Source: Gammaproteobacteria bacterium (lineage in GTDB: Bacteria; Pseudomonadota; Gammaproteobacteria; Arenicellales; Poriferihabitantaceae). Taken from it: a stretch of DNA of 9,698 bases. Below are positions 1 through 6,382 of this stretch, piece after piece. Below the pieces are notes generated by a model. It was not told the DNA's origin and made no database searches. It worked only from the letters and a program-made list of their open reading frames with translations. Location: positions 1 to 9,698 of the forward strand of contig JAHRAW010000084.1 in the NCBI GenBank assembly GCA_020027415.1. The letters are read 5' to 3'. The first letter of the stretch is position 1. Each line of letters opens with the position of its first letter. Both the position numbers and the translations under genes were made by a program.

Positions 1-228
1 GACGAAGCGGTTTATCAAGAGCCGGAAAGATGGCCGTTGCTCTATAAACGCAACCTGGACAAGATCGACGACGCGGATTTAATTTATCCCGGGCAGGTCT
101 TGGAAATCGCACGTGATGCAACCGCGGGAGAAATCTCCGCTGCCGTCCAACATGCCAGAAACAGAGGGGCGTGGGCGGTTGGTTCAGTTGAACTCTCTGA
201 CCGACAATACCTGAAAACATCTCCTTGA
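1..228 (+). CDS. LysM domain-containing protein, C-terminal end (partial)
   Basis: The reading frame is open from the first base and ends with TGA at 226-228, giving 75 visible residues; the start lies outside the window. The first ~35 residues match the second half of a LysM peptidoglycan-binding domain: a W-P-L-L-Y-K-x-N core followed by D-L-I-Y-P-G-Q-V-L-E-I, the usual closing strand of such domains. After it comes a short tail (A-G-E-I-S-A-A-V-x-x-A-R-x-R-G-A-W) ending S-D-R-Q-Y-L. From memory, this tail recurs at the C-terminus of gammaproteobacterial envelope LysM proteins. LysM domains bind N-acetylglucosamine in peptidoglycan, so the protein probably acts at the cell wall, but the part that would define its activity is missing. 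The upstream context cannot be seen. Confident in the domain, not in the specific role. Confidence 0.85.
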   Translation, partial: DEAVYQEPERWPLLYKRNLDKIDDADLIYPGQVLEIARDATAGEISAAVQHARNRGAWAVGSVELSDRQYLKTSP

Positions 229-428
229 CCTTGATGGGGTCTCGGTTTTAGTTTTACCAGTTGTTGCGGTTGGAGGTTGGGACGGGGTTTGCCGGTCCGT
301 GGCGCAGAATTCAGTTGGAAAGTTGCCAACGAAGTACTGTGGTGCGGATGGGCAAGCCCTGTGCCGACCCAATTTCCTGCTGTTGTGCTGTGCGCGGTTT
401 CTAAATCATCCCCTAACGTTGCTCTCGG

Positions 429-448
429 GCGAACCGTAGGCGGCTCGC
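429..448. repeat. Small inverted repeat (hairpin)
   Basis: Arms GCGAACCG (429-436) and CGGCTCGC (441-448) pair over eight positions with one A/C mismatch, around a TAGG tetraloop. No T-tract follows on either strand, so it is not a typical intrinsic terminator. Function unknown; it could be chance in GC-rich DNA. Confidence 0.4.
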
Positions 449-458
449 GACTTTGGGC

Positions 459-488
459 TTTGCTGAGCGTTTATTTGCTGAGCGTTTA
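459..488. repeat. Perfect 15-bp tandem duplication
   Basis: The unit TTTGCTGAGCGTTTA occurs at 459-473 and again at 474-488 with no mismatch and no spacer. It lies in non-coding DNA. A perfect two-copy tandem suggests a recent slippage duplication; I see no further copy nearby. Confidence 0.9.
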
Positions 489-537
489 ATGTAAAGCGCG
501 CGGCAAAGCGAGGGTGTGAATACGCTTCGTCACGCGA

Positions 538-553
538 GGTGGTTTTCGCCACC
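538..553. repeat. Short perfect hairpin
   Basis: GGTGG (538-542) pairs with CCACC (549-553), with a further T:G wobble inside, around a short TTTC loop. It has no T-run beside it. It may be a transcript-end structure or chance; no role can be assigned. Confidence 0.4.
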
Positions 554-608
554 CATGAGCCGGGTCAGCACCCCGCTACTCCGCCAACCCTGTGCCCGCA
601 CCGCTGTA

Positions 609-642
609 CGATTAGCAATCCGTTGCCATCGCCGATTTTTTT
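609..642 (+). terminator. Possible weak intrinsic terminator (rightward)
   Basis: CGAT (609-612) pairs with ATCG (628-631), and inside it GCAA (615-618) pairs with TTGC (623-626) around a TCCG loop, with a small internal bulge. A run of seven T (636-642) starts four bases after the stem. This order (stem then T-run) is that of a Rho-independent terminator for rightward transcription, such as a transcript from the LysM gene ending at 228. The stem is interrupted and short, so strength would be modest. The T-run overlaps the hisG stop codon (TAA, 641-643 on the other strand). Confidence 0.3.
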
Positions 643-1519
643 ACACAACCATCTTGCGCAACGCAAACTCCAGAATTCCTTCGGCGCCGGCCGCTTTCAG
701 CACTGGCATCAAGTCCCGCACCTCGCCCCTGCTAACCACCGTTTCCAACGCCAGCCAGTCGTCGCCGTATAACTGATTGATGGTCGGGGCGTGTAGGCTG
801 GGCAGTTGTTTAACCACCTGAGCAAGCCGCTTGGCGGGCACATTCATTTTCAGCAGCACCTTGTCGCGCGCGGTCAGCGCGCTTTCAAGCAACAGCGCAA
901 TATTCTCAATTTTCTGTTTTTTCCACGGGTTCTGCAACGCTTCGTGGTTGGCGACAAACACCGTGTGGGTGTGCAACAAATCGCACACAATCCTAAGCCC
1001 ATGCGCGCGAATGGTGCTCCCGGTTTCGGTGATTTCCACCGCTGCATCGGCGAGCCCGTCCACCACTTTTGCCTCCGTTGCGCCCCAAGAAAAATCCACC
1101 GTGGCGTTGATGTTGCGTTGTTTGAGAAAATTTTTGGTGAAGGCAACCAGTTCAGTGGCGATGCGTTTGCCACGCAGGTCTTCCACCGTGCGGATGTCTG
1201 AATCTTGCTTGACGATTAACACCCAGCGGCATGGGCTGTTTGAGGCTTTGGAATACACCAGCTCGCTGACCACGGCCACATCGGCTGCGGTTTCCGCAAG
1301 CCAATCTTGCCCAGTTAAGCCAGCGTCAATCGTACCGTTGGCGATATAAAGCCCCATTTCTTGCGAGCGCACCAGCGTGCAACGGATTTCAGGGTCGTCT
1401 ATGGACGGGAAATAATTACGTGAGCGGGTGGCGATGTCCCAGCCGGCTTGGGAAAACAACTCTTTGGTCGCCGTCTCCAGACTGCCTTTGGGGATTCCTA
1501 ATTTCAGATGATTCGGCAT
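641..1519 (-). CDS. hisG: ATP phosphoribosyltransferase, long form (HisG)
   Basis: This is the enzyme for the first committed step of histidine synthesis: it joins ATP and PRPP to give N1-(5-phosphoribosyl)-ATP in the cytoplasm. From the ATG at 1519 it has 292 residues, the usual length of the long, self-regulated form. The N-terminal catalytic domain starts K-L-G-I-P-K-G-S-L (residues 6-14) and contains D-A-G-L-T-G (65-70), G-K-R-I-A-T-E-L (117-124) and the PRPP-binding segment E-I-T-E-T-G-S-T-I (162-170). Residues ~220-288 form the C-terminal HisG_C domain (L-K-M-N-V-P, then L-K-A-A-G-A-E-G-I-L-E), the site of histidine feedback in this class, so no HisZ partner is needed. The frame extends upstream to a TTG at 1546, but that codon falls in the probable -10 box, so the ATG is preferred; neither has a clear ribosome-binding site. 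The gene stands alone, away from any other his gene. Its sequence is unlike E. coli HisG and closer, from memory, to the type seen in deltaproteobacteria and planctomycetes. Confidence 0.95.
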   Translation of the reverse strand: MPNHLKLGIPKGSLETATKELFSQAGWDIATRSRNYFPSIDDPEIRCTLVRSQEMGLYIANGTIDAGLTGQDWLAETAADVAVVSELVYSKASNSPCRWVLIVKQDSDIRTVEDLRGKRIATELVAFTKNFLKQRNINATVDFSWGATEAKVVDGLADAAVEITETGSTIRAHGLRIVCDLLHTHTVFVANHEALQNPWKKQKIENIALLLESALTARDKVLLKMNVPAKRLAQVVKQLPSLHAPTINQLYGDDWLALETVVSRGEVRDLMPVLKAAGAEGILEFALRKMVV

Positions 1520-1526
1520 GGGTGGA

Positions 1527-1553
1527 TTGTCAAAAAAGGTCACCAAGTATAAT
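1527..1553 (+). promoter_or_regulatory. Candidate sigma-70 promoter, rightward (towards the sensor kinase remnant)
   Basis: A TTGTCA (1527-1532, five of six to consensus) and a perfect TATAAT (1548-1553) are separated by 15 bases, slightly shorter than the preferred 17. It lies upstream of the NarX-like remnant at 1678, so transcription would start near 1560 and leave a leader of about 120 nt. The A-rich spacer is compatible with a promoter. The -10 overlaps the leftward candidate -10 for hisG. Confidence 0.35.
1546..1551 (-). promoter_or_regulatory. Candidate -10 box of the hisG promoter
   Basis: On the minus strand the six bases read TATACT, one change from TATAAT. The predicted start near 1539 gives a leader of about 20 nt before the hisG ATG at 1519. 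No good -35 exists at 16-18 bp; that place is taken by the left arm of the dyad at 1568-1589, which could mean that an activator replaces the -35 contact (inference). Confidence 0.3.
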
Positions 1554-1567
1554 CAATATGCTCCGCC

Positions 1568-1589
1568 CATATCGCATGCATCGGATATG
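1568..1589. promoter_or_regulatory. 22-bp dyad symmetry, possible operator
   Basis: Outer arms CATATC (1568-1573) and GATATG (1584-1589) are perfect inverted repeats, and the centre ATGCAT (1576-1581) is itself palindromic; only the two-base steps between them do not pair. In total 18 of 22 positions are symmetric. Its centre lies about 40 bp upstream of the predicted hisG start and about 20 bp downstream of the predicted rightward start, which suits a dimeric regulator acting on both. No known operator consensus is matched. Confidence 0.35.
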
Positions 1590-1677
1590 AAAATCGCCGC
1601 TTCGGAATTGTGCAACGGCGCCTGTTGGCATGCCATCGCCGAGCATGCAGCGAAACTGACAATCTCATGAAAATGCG

Positions 1678-2675
1678 ATGAAACCCGCAGCCAAGCACTC
1701 GCGCAACACCCCGGTGGTCAAGCGCGTCAACGCCCTCTGGTGTTGCTGGCCGGCGCGCTTTTTGCCCTGCATCACAACGCGCTGGTGAAACCGATTGACC
1801 GCACAGCCGACTGGGCGTCGCGCATTCGGCAAGGTGATTTTTCCGCTCGGCTGGAGGCAAAATACAGCGGTTTGTATGCGTTGACCGACGATATCAATCG
1901 CCTCGCCGAGTGGCTTGAATGGCTTGCCGAACTGAAAAATCAGGAATTGCTTGAGCAAGCCGCCCGCCTCAAAGAGCAGACCGATATCGTGCGCTTGCTA
2001 TATCAAATTTCCGCAGACTTCAGCCAGAACGCCGCCGACTTTCAGCGCGTCCATATACCGATGTGTTTTGGCGAGCGGATATATGGAGAATGCGCCATTT
2101 GGTTTGCCCGTCGGCGATTCCCGTTGCCAGATGAATTTAGCCAACTGCTGTATGCGCTTGGCAGGAACATCGGCTTGGCGTTTGCGAGAATTGAATTGGG
2201 TCAGGAATCCGATCTGCTTTCGCGGATGCGCGAGCGTACTCACCTTGCCAATGAACTGCATGATTCGTTGGCGCAGACTATGGTCGGGCTGCGTTTTCAA
2301 GCGCGAATCCTGGATGACCTGTTGCATCAGCAAGAGGAGCGCGCGGCGGAAATCCCGCAGCCGCAGCCACTGGAAATTACCCGCATCATTCAGGAAGCGT
2401 TAACCAACATCCGCCAGCACCGCGAGGCAAAAAATGCGCGCTTGCTGTTGCGCGTGGATGACGGGCAAAAATAAACCGCGTTGATTGAAGATGACGGCGT
2501 CGGCATGGATCTGACGCTACGCGTTGCGCGTGCTAGCGAAGCGCGGGGAGAACATATCGGTCTGTCGATGATGGCGCGCCGGGCGGTTGCCATCGGCGCC
2601 GAGTTTCAGGCGGAGAGCGAGCCCGGCGAAGGCACGCGGATTCTGCCATCCTTTCAACTCCCCATCGGTGAATGA
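1678..2675 (+). pseudogene. NarX-like sensor histidine kinase, decayed
   Basis: Remnant of a membrane sensor kinase of the HisKA_3 (NarX/NarQ/UhpB) type that would phosphorylate the regulator encoded just downstream. A plausible original start is ATG 1678 (M-K-P-A-A-K-H-S-R-N), but that frame leaves the kinase frame near 1730-1740. The kinase frame resumes at GTG 1740 with one hydrophobic segment, a HAMP linker (V-K-P-I-D ... G-D-F-S-A-R-L), a shortened GAF-like part, and the histidine box R-E-R-T-H-L-A-N-E-L-H-D-S-L-A-Q with His174 counted from 1740. The HATPase part keeps its N box (Q-E-A-L-T-N) but meets an in-frame TAA at 2472-2474; the same frame then continues with D-D-G-V-G, G-E-H-I-G-L-S and G-E-G-T-R to TGA 2673-2675. 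Compared with the family (from memory), the periplasmic sensor domain, much of GAF and the second half of the dimerisation helices are missing. The longest intact piece is 1740-2474 (244 residues). It probably has no kinase activity, because the ATP-binding fold is split by the stop. Confidence 0.75.
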
Positions 2676-3163
2676 CGCAAACCGCCATGCGAGTGCCGCT
2701 GAGTGACGATCATTCTTTGTTTCGCGAAGGTCTGGCGAGTCTGCTGAAACGCAGAAACATAGAGATTGTCGCCACCAGTGATGGCGGCGATGCAGTGCCG
2801 CAAGCGGTGCAGTTCAAGCCGCATGTCATCTTGTTGGATTTGCGCATGCCGGAGGTGCATGGGCTGGAAGTGCTGGCACAGTTCCAGCGGCGACAGATTG
2901 CCACGCCGATTGTGATGTTAATCACCAGCGCCAAGCAGGAGTGCCGCCGATTTAGCCAACTGACCTCACGCGAAATGGAAATTTTTGGTCATCTCGCCGA
3001 AGGGCAAGGCAACAAGGTGATTGCCCGCAATTTAGATATATCCGATGGCACGGTCAAACTGCATATGAAGGCGATTCTACGCAAACTGAAAGTGCAGTCC
3101 CGCGTGGAGGCGGCGGTGATGGCGGTGCACCAAGGCGTATGCCGAGGCACCAAGATTAATTGA
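2672..3163 (+). CDS. NarL-like response regulator with a truncated receiver domain (possible pseudogene)
   Basis: A response regulator with a LuxR/NarL DNA-binding domain, 163 residues against about 210-220 for the family. The receiver keeps the acidic pair D12-D13 (S-D-D-H-S-L-F-R-E-G), the phosphorylation site D56 (I-L-L-D-L-R-M-P) and the T/S of V-M-L-I-T-S (85-86). It then jumps, near residues 89-92, directly into the linker of the output domain. The missing part would hold alpha4, beta5 with its conserved lysine, and alpha5, the signalling face. The helix-turn-helix (~97-157) is intact: L-T-S-R-E-M-E-I-F, then N-K-V-I-A-R-N-L-D-I-S-D-G-T-V-K-L-H and I-L-R-K-L-K-V. Its ATG overlaps the kinase stop as ATGA, the usual sign of translational coupling to a cognate sensor. 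It might still bind DNA without phospho-control, or be a decaying gene like its partner. The family assignment is sure; activity is doubtful. Confidence 0.8.
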   Translation: MTQTAMRVPLSDDHSLFREGLASLLKRRNIEIVATSDGGDAVPQAVQFKPHVILLDLRMPEVHGLEVLAQFQRRQIATPIVMLITSAKQECRRFSQLTSREMEIFGHLAEGQGNKVIARNLDISDGTVKLHMKAILRKLKVQSRVEAAVMAVHQGVCRGTKIN

Positions 3164-3187
3164 GCGCGGCGGTTAAGCGCCACCGAT

Positions 3188-4606
3188 TTAAGCGGCGCCG
3201 GTTAAGTGCCTCAGCACCTGTGCCAGGCTTTGTTTGGCGTCGCCGAACAGCATTTGCGTGTTGTCCTTGAAAAACAGCGGGTTGTCCACCCCGGCGTAGC
3301 CGCTTGCCATACTGCGTTTTAGCACGATGACCTGCCGCGCTTTCCAGACTTCCAACACTGGCATGCCGGCAATCGGGCTGTTCGGGGTGTCAAGCGCGGC
3401 TGGGTTGACGATGTCGTTGGCGCCGATGACCAGCACCGCATCGGTTTCGCTCAGTTGCCGGTTGATTGGCTCCATTTCCAGCACGATGTCATACGGCACT
3501 CTGGCTTCCGCCAGCAGCACATTCATATGCCCCGGCATGCGCCCGGCCACCGGATGAATGCCAAATGTGACGCGGCTACCCTGAGCGCGCAGGTGGCGGG
3601 TTAATTCGGACACCGGATGCTGGGCTTGCGCGACCGCCATGCCGTAGCCCGGCACGATGACCACCGAAGCCGCTTGGCGCAGCAGTTCGGCGGCGTCGGC
3701 GGCGTTGATGGCGGCGCTTTCGCCGTGCGTTTGTATGGCTGAGGCAGCCTCGCCGCCGCCACCGCCGCCGAAACCACCCAGGATGACGCTGAAGAAGCGG
3801 CGGTTCATGGCGCGGCACATGATGTAGCTGAGAATCGCGCCGCTGGAGCCGACCAGCGCACCGGTAATAATCAGCAGATGATTGGACAGCATAAAGCCGG
3901 TTGCCGCCGCCGCCCAGCCGGAGTAACTGTTGAGCATGGAGATTACCACTGGCATATCAGCGCCGCCGATTGCCATCACCATCAGCACGCCAAGCGCCAA
4001 TGCCAGCCCGGTCATGAGCAATAACGGCATCAGCCCGGCGTCTATGGAATCGGCGTGGATGAAGACTTTGCCCAAATAAACGCACGCTAACAGAATGGCG
4101 AGGTTGAGCCAGTGCCGCGCCGGCAACATCAAAGGCAGGCTGCCGATGATGCCGTGCAGTTTGCCGAAGGCGATGAGCGAGCCGGTGAAGGTGAGCGCGC
4201 CGATTAACACGCCAATATAAATTTCAATTTGGTGCAGGGTTTTTTCTATACCGAGATGGAGTCCGCCGCTGTCCAGGAAGGTAACCAACCCAACCAGCAC
4301 CGCCGCGGCGCCGACAAAACTGTGCAACATCGCCACCAGTTGCGGCATGGCGGTCATGTTCACGCGCAACGCCAAGCCCACGCCGATTGCCCCGCCGACC
4401 ACCGCCGGCACTGCTAACAACGTGTATAGGCTGACCGAGTCGCTCAAGAGGGTGGCGATGAGCGCCAGACTCATGCCGGCGACGCCATACAGATTGCCGC
4501 GCGCCGCGCTTTGCTGATGGCTCAACCCGCCGAGGCTGAGAATGAAGAAAACGCCGGCGACCAGATAAGCCGCGTTGACCATGCCCGGCGATACGATTTG
4601 CAACAT
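3188..4606 (-). CDS. pntB: NAD(P) transhydrogenase subunit beta (PntB)
   Basis: Beta subunit of the proton-translocating transhydrogenase of the inner membrane, which uses the proton gradient to reduce NADP+ with NADH. At 472 residues it is close to the E. coli length (462). The first ~265 residues are hydrophobic membrane helices (domain II) carrying the channel residues His95 (M-L-H-S-F-V-G), Asp217 (G-G-A-D-M-P-V) and Asn226 (S-M-L-N-S-Y-S-G-W), which correspond to E. coli His91, Asp213 and Asn222. A glycine-rich hinge (277-285) leads to domain III, which binds NADP(H): P-G-Y-G-M-A-V-A-Q-A-Q (319-329), H-P-V-A-G-R-M-P-G-H-M-N-V (351-363), I-G-A-N-D (394-398) and K-R-S-M-A-S-G-Y-A-G-V-D-N-P-L-F (430-445). 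It starts seven bases after the pntA stop, with only a weak AGG upstream, so it is probably translated from the pntA transcript. It converges on the response regulator gene, 24 bp away. Confidence 0.97.
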   Translation of the reverse strand: MLQIVSPGMVNAAYLVAGVFFILSLGGLSHQQSAARGNLYGVAGMSLALIATLLSDSVSLYTLLAVPAVVGGAIGVGLALRVNMTAMPQLVAMLHSFVGAAAVLVGLVTFLDSGGLHLGIEKTLHQIEIYIGVLIGALTFTGSLIAFGKLHGIIGSLPLMLPARHWLNLAILLACVYLGKVFIHADSIDAGLMPLLLMTGLALALGVLMVMAIGGADMPVVISMLNSYSGWAAAATGFMLSNHLLIITGALVGSSGAILSYIMCRAMNRRFFSVILGGFGGGGGGEAASAIQTHGESAAINAADAAELLRQAASVVIVPGYGMAVAQAQHPVSELTRHLRAQGSRVTFGIHPVAGRMPGHMNVLLAEARVPYDIVLEMEPINRQLSETDAVLVIGANDIVNPAALDTPNSPIAGMPVLEVWKARQVIVLKRSMASGYAGVDNPLFFKDNTQMLFGDAKQSLAQVLRHLTGAA

Positions 4607-4613
4607 AGTGCGC

Positions 4614-6209
4614 CTATTTACGAAACATTTTCAACATCCGCTGGGTGACCAGAAAGCCCCCGGCGATATTGATGGAAGCCAGTAGCAGCGCGCATAACGC
4701 CAGCCAGCGCCAGTCCGGCGAGTTGCTTTGCAACAGCGCGCCGATGACGATAATACTGCTGATGGCGTTGGTCACGCTCATCAGCGGCGTATGCAACGCC
4801 GCGGTGACTTTCCAAATCACTTGCCAGCCGATGAAGCAAGCCAACACGAATACGATGAATTGGTTCATAAACGAGGGCGGCGCCACTGCGCCCATCGCCA
4901 AAATGGCGGCGATGCCGAGCGCCAGTCCGCCTACCGTAAATAGCCCGCGGCGGCGCGCAACAGCAATCGGTTTGGCGGTCGCCGGCGACGGGGTAGGGGT
5001 AGGAGTTTCGGCTGAGGGTTTCGCTTTGGTTTCAGTATCGGCGTCCGAGATTGATCTTGGAGGTTCCGCCGGTGGTGGCCAAGTAATCTTGCCGTGATGG
5101 ATGATGGTGGTGGCGCGGATGACCGGGTCGTGCATATTCAGCCGCAAATTCCCGTCTTTTTGCGGCGTTAGTTCGGTGATTAAATGGCGTAGATTGGCTG
5201 CGTATAGTTCGCTTGACTGCGCTGCCATGCGCGCCGGCAGGTCGGTATAGCCGATGATGTGGACGCCGTGCTGGGTGGTCAGCGCGCCCATTTCGGTCAA
5301 TTCACAGTTGCCGCCTTGTTCAGCCGCCAAATCAACGATGACGCTGCCGGGTTTCATGGCGGCGACCATGTCGGCGGTGATTAGTTTCGGCGCCGGCTTG
5401 CCCGGCACTAATGCGGTGCTAATAATGATATCCACCTCGCGCGCTTGGGCGGCAAACAACGCCATTTCCGCGCGGATGAATTGCGCGCTCATGGGCTTGG
5501 CGTAGCCGCCGTGACCGCCGCCCTCCTCGGCAAAATTCAGTTCCAGAAACTCGGCGTTCAAACTGGCGATTTGCTCCTTCACTTCAAGGCGCGTATCAAA
5601 GGCGCGCACCATCGCCCCGAGGCTGACCGCGGCGCCGATGGCTGACAACCCCGCCACCCCGGCGCCGATTACCATCACTTTGGCCGGCGCGATTTTACCG
5701 GCGGCGGTAATTTGTCCGGTGAAAAAGCGTCCGAAATGATGCGCCGCTTCCAGCACGGCGCGGTAGCCGGCGACATTCGCCATCGAGGACAGCGCATCCA
5801 TTTTCTGCGCGCGCGATATGCGCGGCACCGCATCCATCGCCAGCACGGTCGCGCCCTGCGCGGCGATTTGTTTCAGCAGTTGCGGGTTTTGCGCGGGCCA
5901 GAAAAAACTGAGCAGGGTTTTGCCGGCGGTGAGCAAACTCGCTTCGTGCAAGCCTAACTCGGGGTGTTGTTGCGGTTGGCGAACTTTGCAAATCAATTCG
6001 GCTTGCTGCCACAGCGACCGCGCGCCGGGCGCCGGCACTATGACCGCGCCGGCTTGTTGATAATCCGCATCGGCAAAGCCGGCGGCAACCCCGGCGCCGC
6101 ATTCCAGCAACACTTGATGCCCAAGTTTGCGCAGTTGGGCGGTCTCGCTGGGGGTGCCAGCCACCCGCCGTTCAGACTCGTGGACTTCTTTGGGGATGCC
6201 GATTTTCAT
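4614..6209 (-). CDS. pntA: NAD(P) transhydrogenase subunit alpha (PntA, fused form)
   Basis: Alpha subunit of the same complex, 531 residues (E. coli 510). It starts with the canonical M-K-I-G-I-P-K-E. Domain I binds NAD(H): active-site residues Arg130, Gln135, Asp138 and Ser141 sit in P-R-I-S-R-A-Q-K-M-D-A-L-S-S (129-142). The Rossmann motif V-I-G-A-G-V-A-G-L (180-188) follows, then T-A-L-V-P-G-K-P-A-P (265-274) and the mobile loop Y-T-D-L-P-A-R-M (321-328). Residues ~375-420 are a Pro/Ala/Thr-rich linker longer than usual, followed by an Arg patch (R419-R421). Four membrane helices complete the protein (~424-442, 447-466, 474-492, 500-521). The two halves are fused as in enterobacteria, not split into pntAA/pntAB as in many alphaproteobacteria. 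It is first in the pntAB operon and divergent from rnr. No Shine-Dalgarno is seen before the ATG. Confidence 0.97.
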   Translation of the reverse strand: MKIGIPKEVHESERRVAGTPSETAQLRKLGHQVLLECGAGVAAGFADADYQQAGAVIVPAPGARSLWQQAELICKVRQPQQHPELGLHEASLLTAGKTLLSFFWPAQNPQLLKQIAAQGATVLAMDAVPRISRAQKMDALSSMANVAGYRAVLEAAHHFGRFFTGQITAAGKIAPAKVMVIGAGVAGLSAIGAAVSLGAMVRAFDTRLEVKEQIASLNAEFLELNFAEEGGGHGGYAKPMSAQFIRAEMALFAAQAREVDIIISTALVPGKPAPKLITADMVAAMKPGSVIVDLAAEQGGNCELTEMGALTTQHGVHIIGYTDLPARMAAQSSELYAANLRHLITELTPQKDGNLRLNMHDPVIRATTIIHHGKITWPPPAEPPRSISDADTETKAKPSAETPTPTPSPATAKPIAVARRRGLFTVGGLALGIAAILAMGAVAPPSFMNQFIVFVLACFIGWQVIWKVTAALHTPLMSVTNAISSIIVIGALLQSNSPDWRWLALCALLLASINIAGGFLVTQRMLKMFRK

Positions 6210-6382
6210 TGCTGTTTGGTGTTATGATTTGCCCACCGCAAAGCGCGCGCGATCCCATTACCTTGCCGTTGTTCCACTGCATGCTTGGTGTCGGGCAAGG
6301 TCGTCTGTATCGGCGCACGATTGTTTAAGCAACCTTATTTTACACCCATTCCCAGCCGACCCCTCGGCGATTGACCTGCAAA
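6210..6382. promoter_or_regulatory. Divergent promoter region between pntA and rnr
   Basis: These 173 bases lie between two genes transcribed away from each other and so must hold, or be close to, both promoters. I cannot fix either with confidence: TATGAT at 6223-6228 is a fair rightward -10 without a good -35, and the leftward candidates are weaker. A near-palindrome (TTGTTTAAGCAA, 6321-6332, ten of twelve positions symmetric) precedes an AT-rich patch and could be a regulator site. No RNA gene or ORF is supported here. Confidence 0.35.

Larger units (their letters stand above)
229..640. other. Intergenic stretch without a recognisable gene
   Basis: About 410 bases separate the LysM gene from the 3' end of hisG. 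Open frames here are short, and neither their residue composition nor their order resembles a known protein on either strand. I see no tRNA fold. The stretch does hold a perfect 15-bp tandem repeat (459-488), two small hairpins (429-448 and 538-553) and a possible weak terminator at its right edge (609-642). It may be the remnant of a lost gene, since a length of 410 bp is large beside the 7-160 bp gaps elsewhere in the window, but no homology is visible to prove this. Confidence 0.5.

Noticed and set aside
1520..1546. Nine extra codons on hisG from a TTG at 1546.
   Set aside because: The TTG lies within the candidate -10 box, the added residues do not resemble the family, and ATG 1519 gives the normal HisG start.
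1574..1648. Three GCATGC palindromes (1574, 1628, 1643) as a regulator array.
   Set aside because: Spacing is uneven and six-base palindromes are common in such DNA; only the first is part of a larger dyad.
3168..3198. Hairpins between the response regulator and pntB (GCGCC/GGCGC and GGCG/CGCC) as a shared terminator.
   Set aside because: The stems are four to five pairs, exclude each other, and have no T-run on either strand; they also run into the pntB stop.
4645..6227. Several long open frames on the plus strand opposite pntA.
   Set aside because: They are antisense readings of a GC-rich gene with low-complexity or biased composition and no family resemblance.
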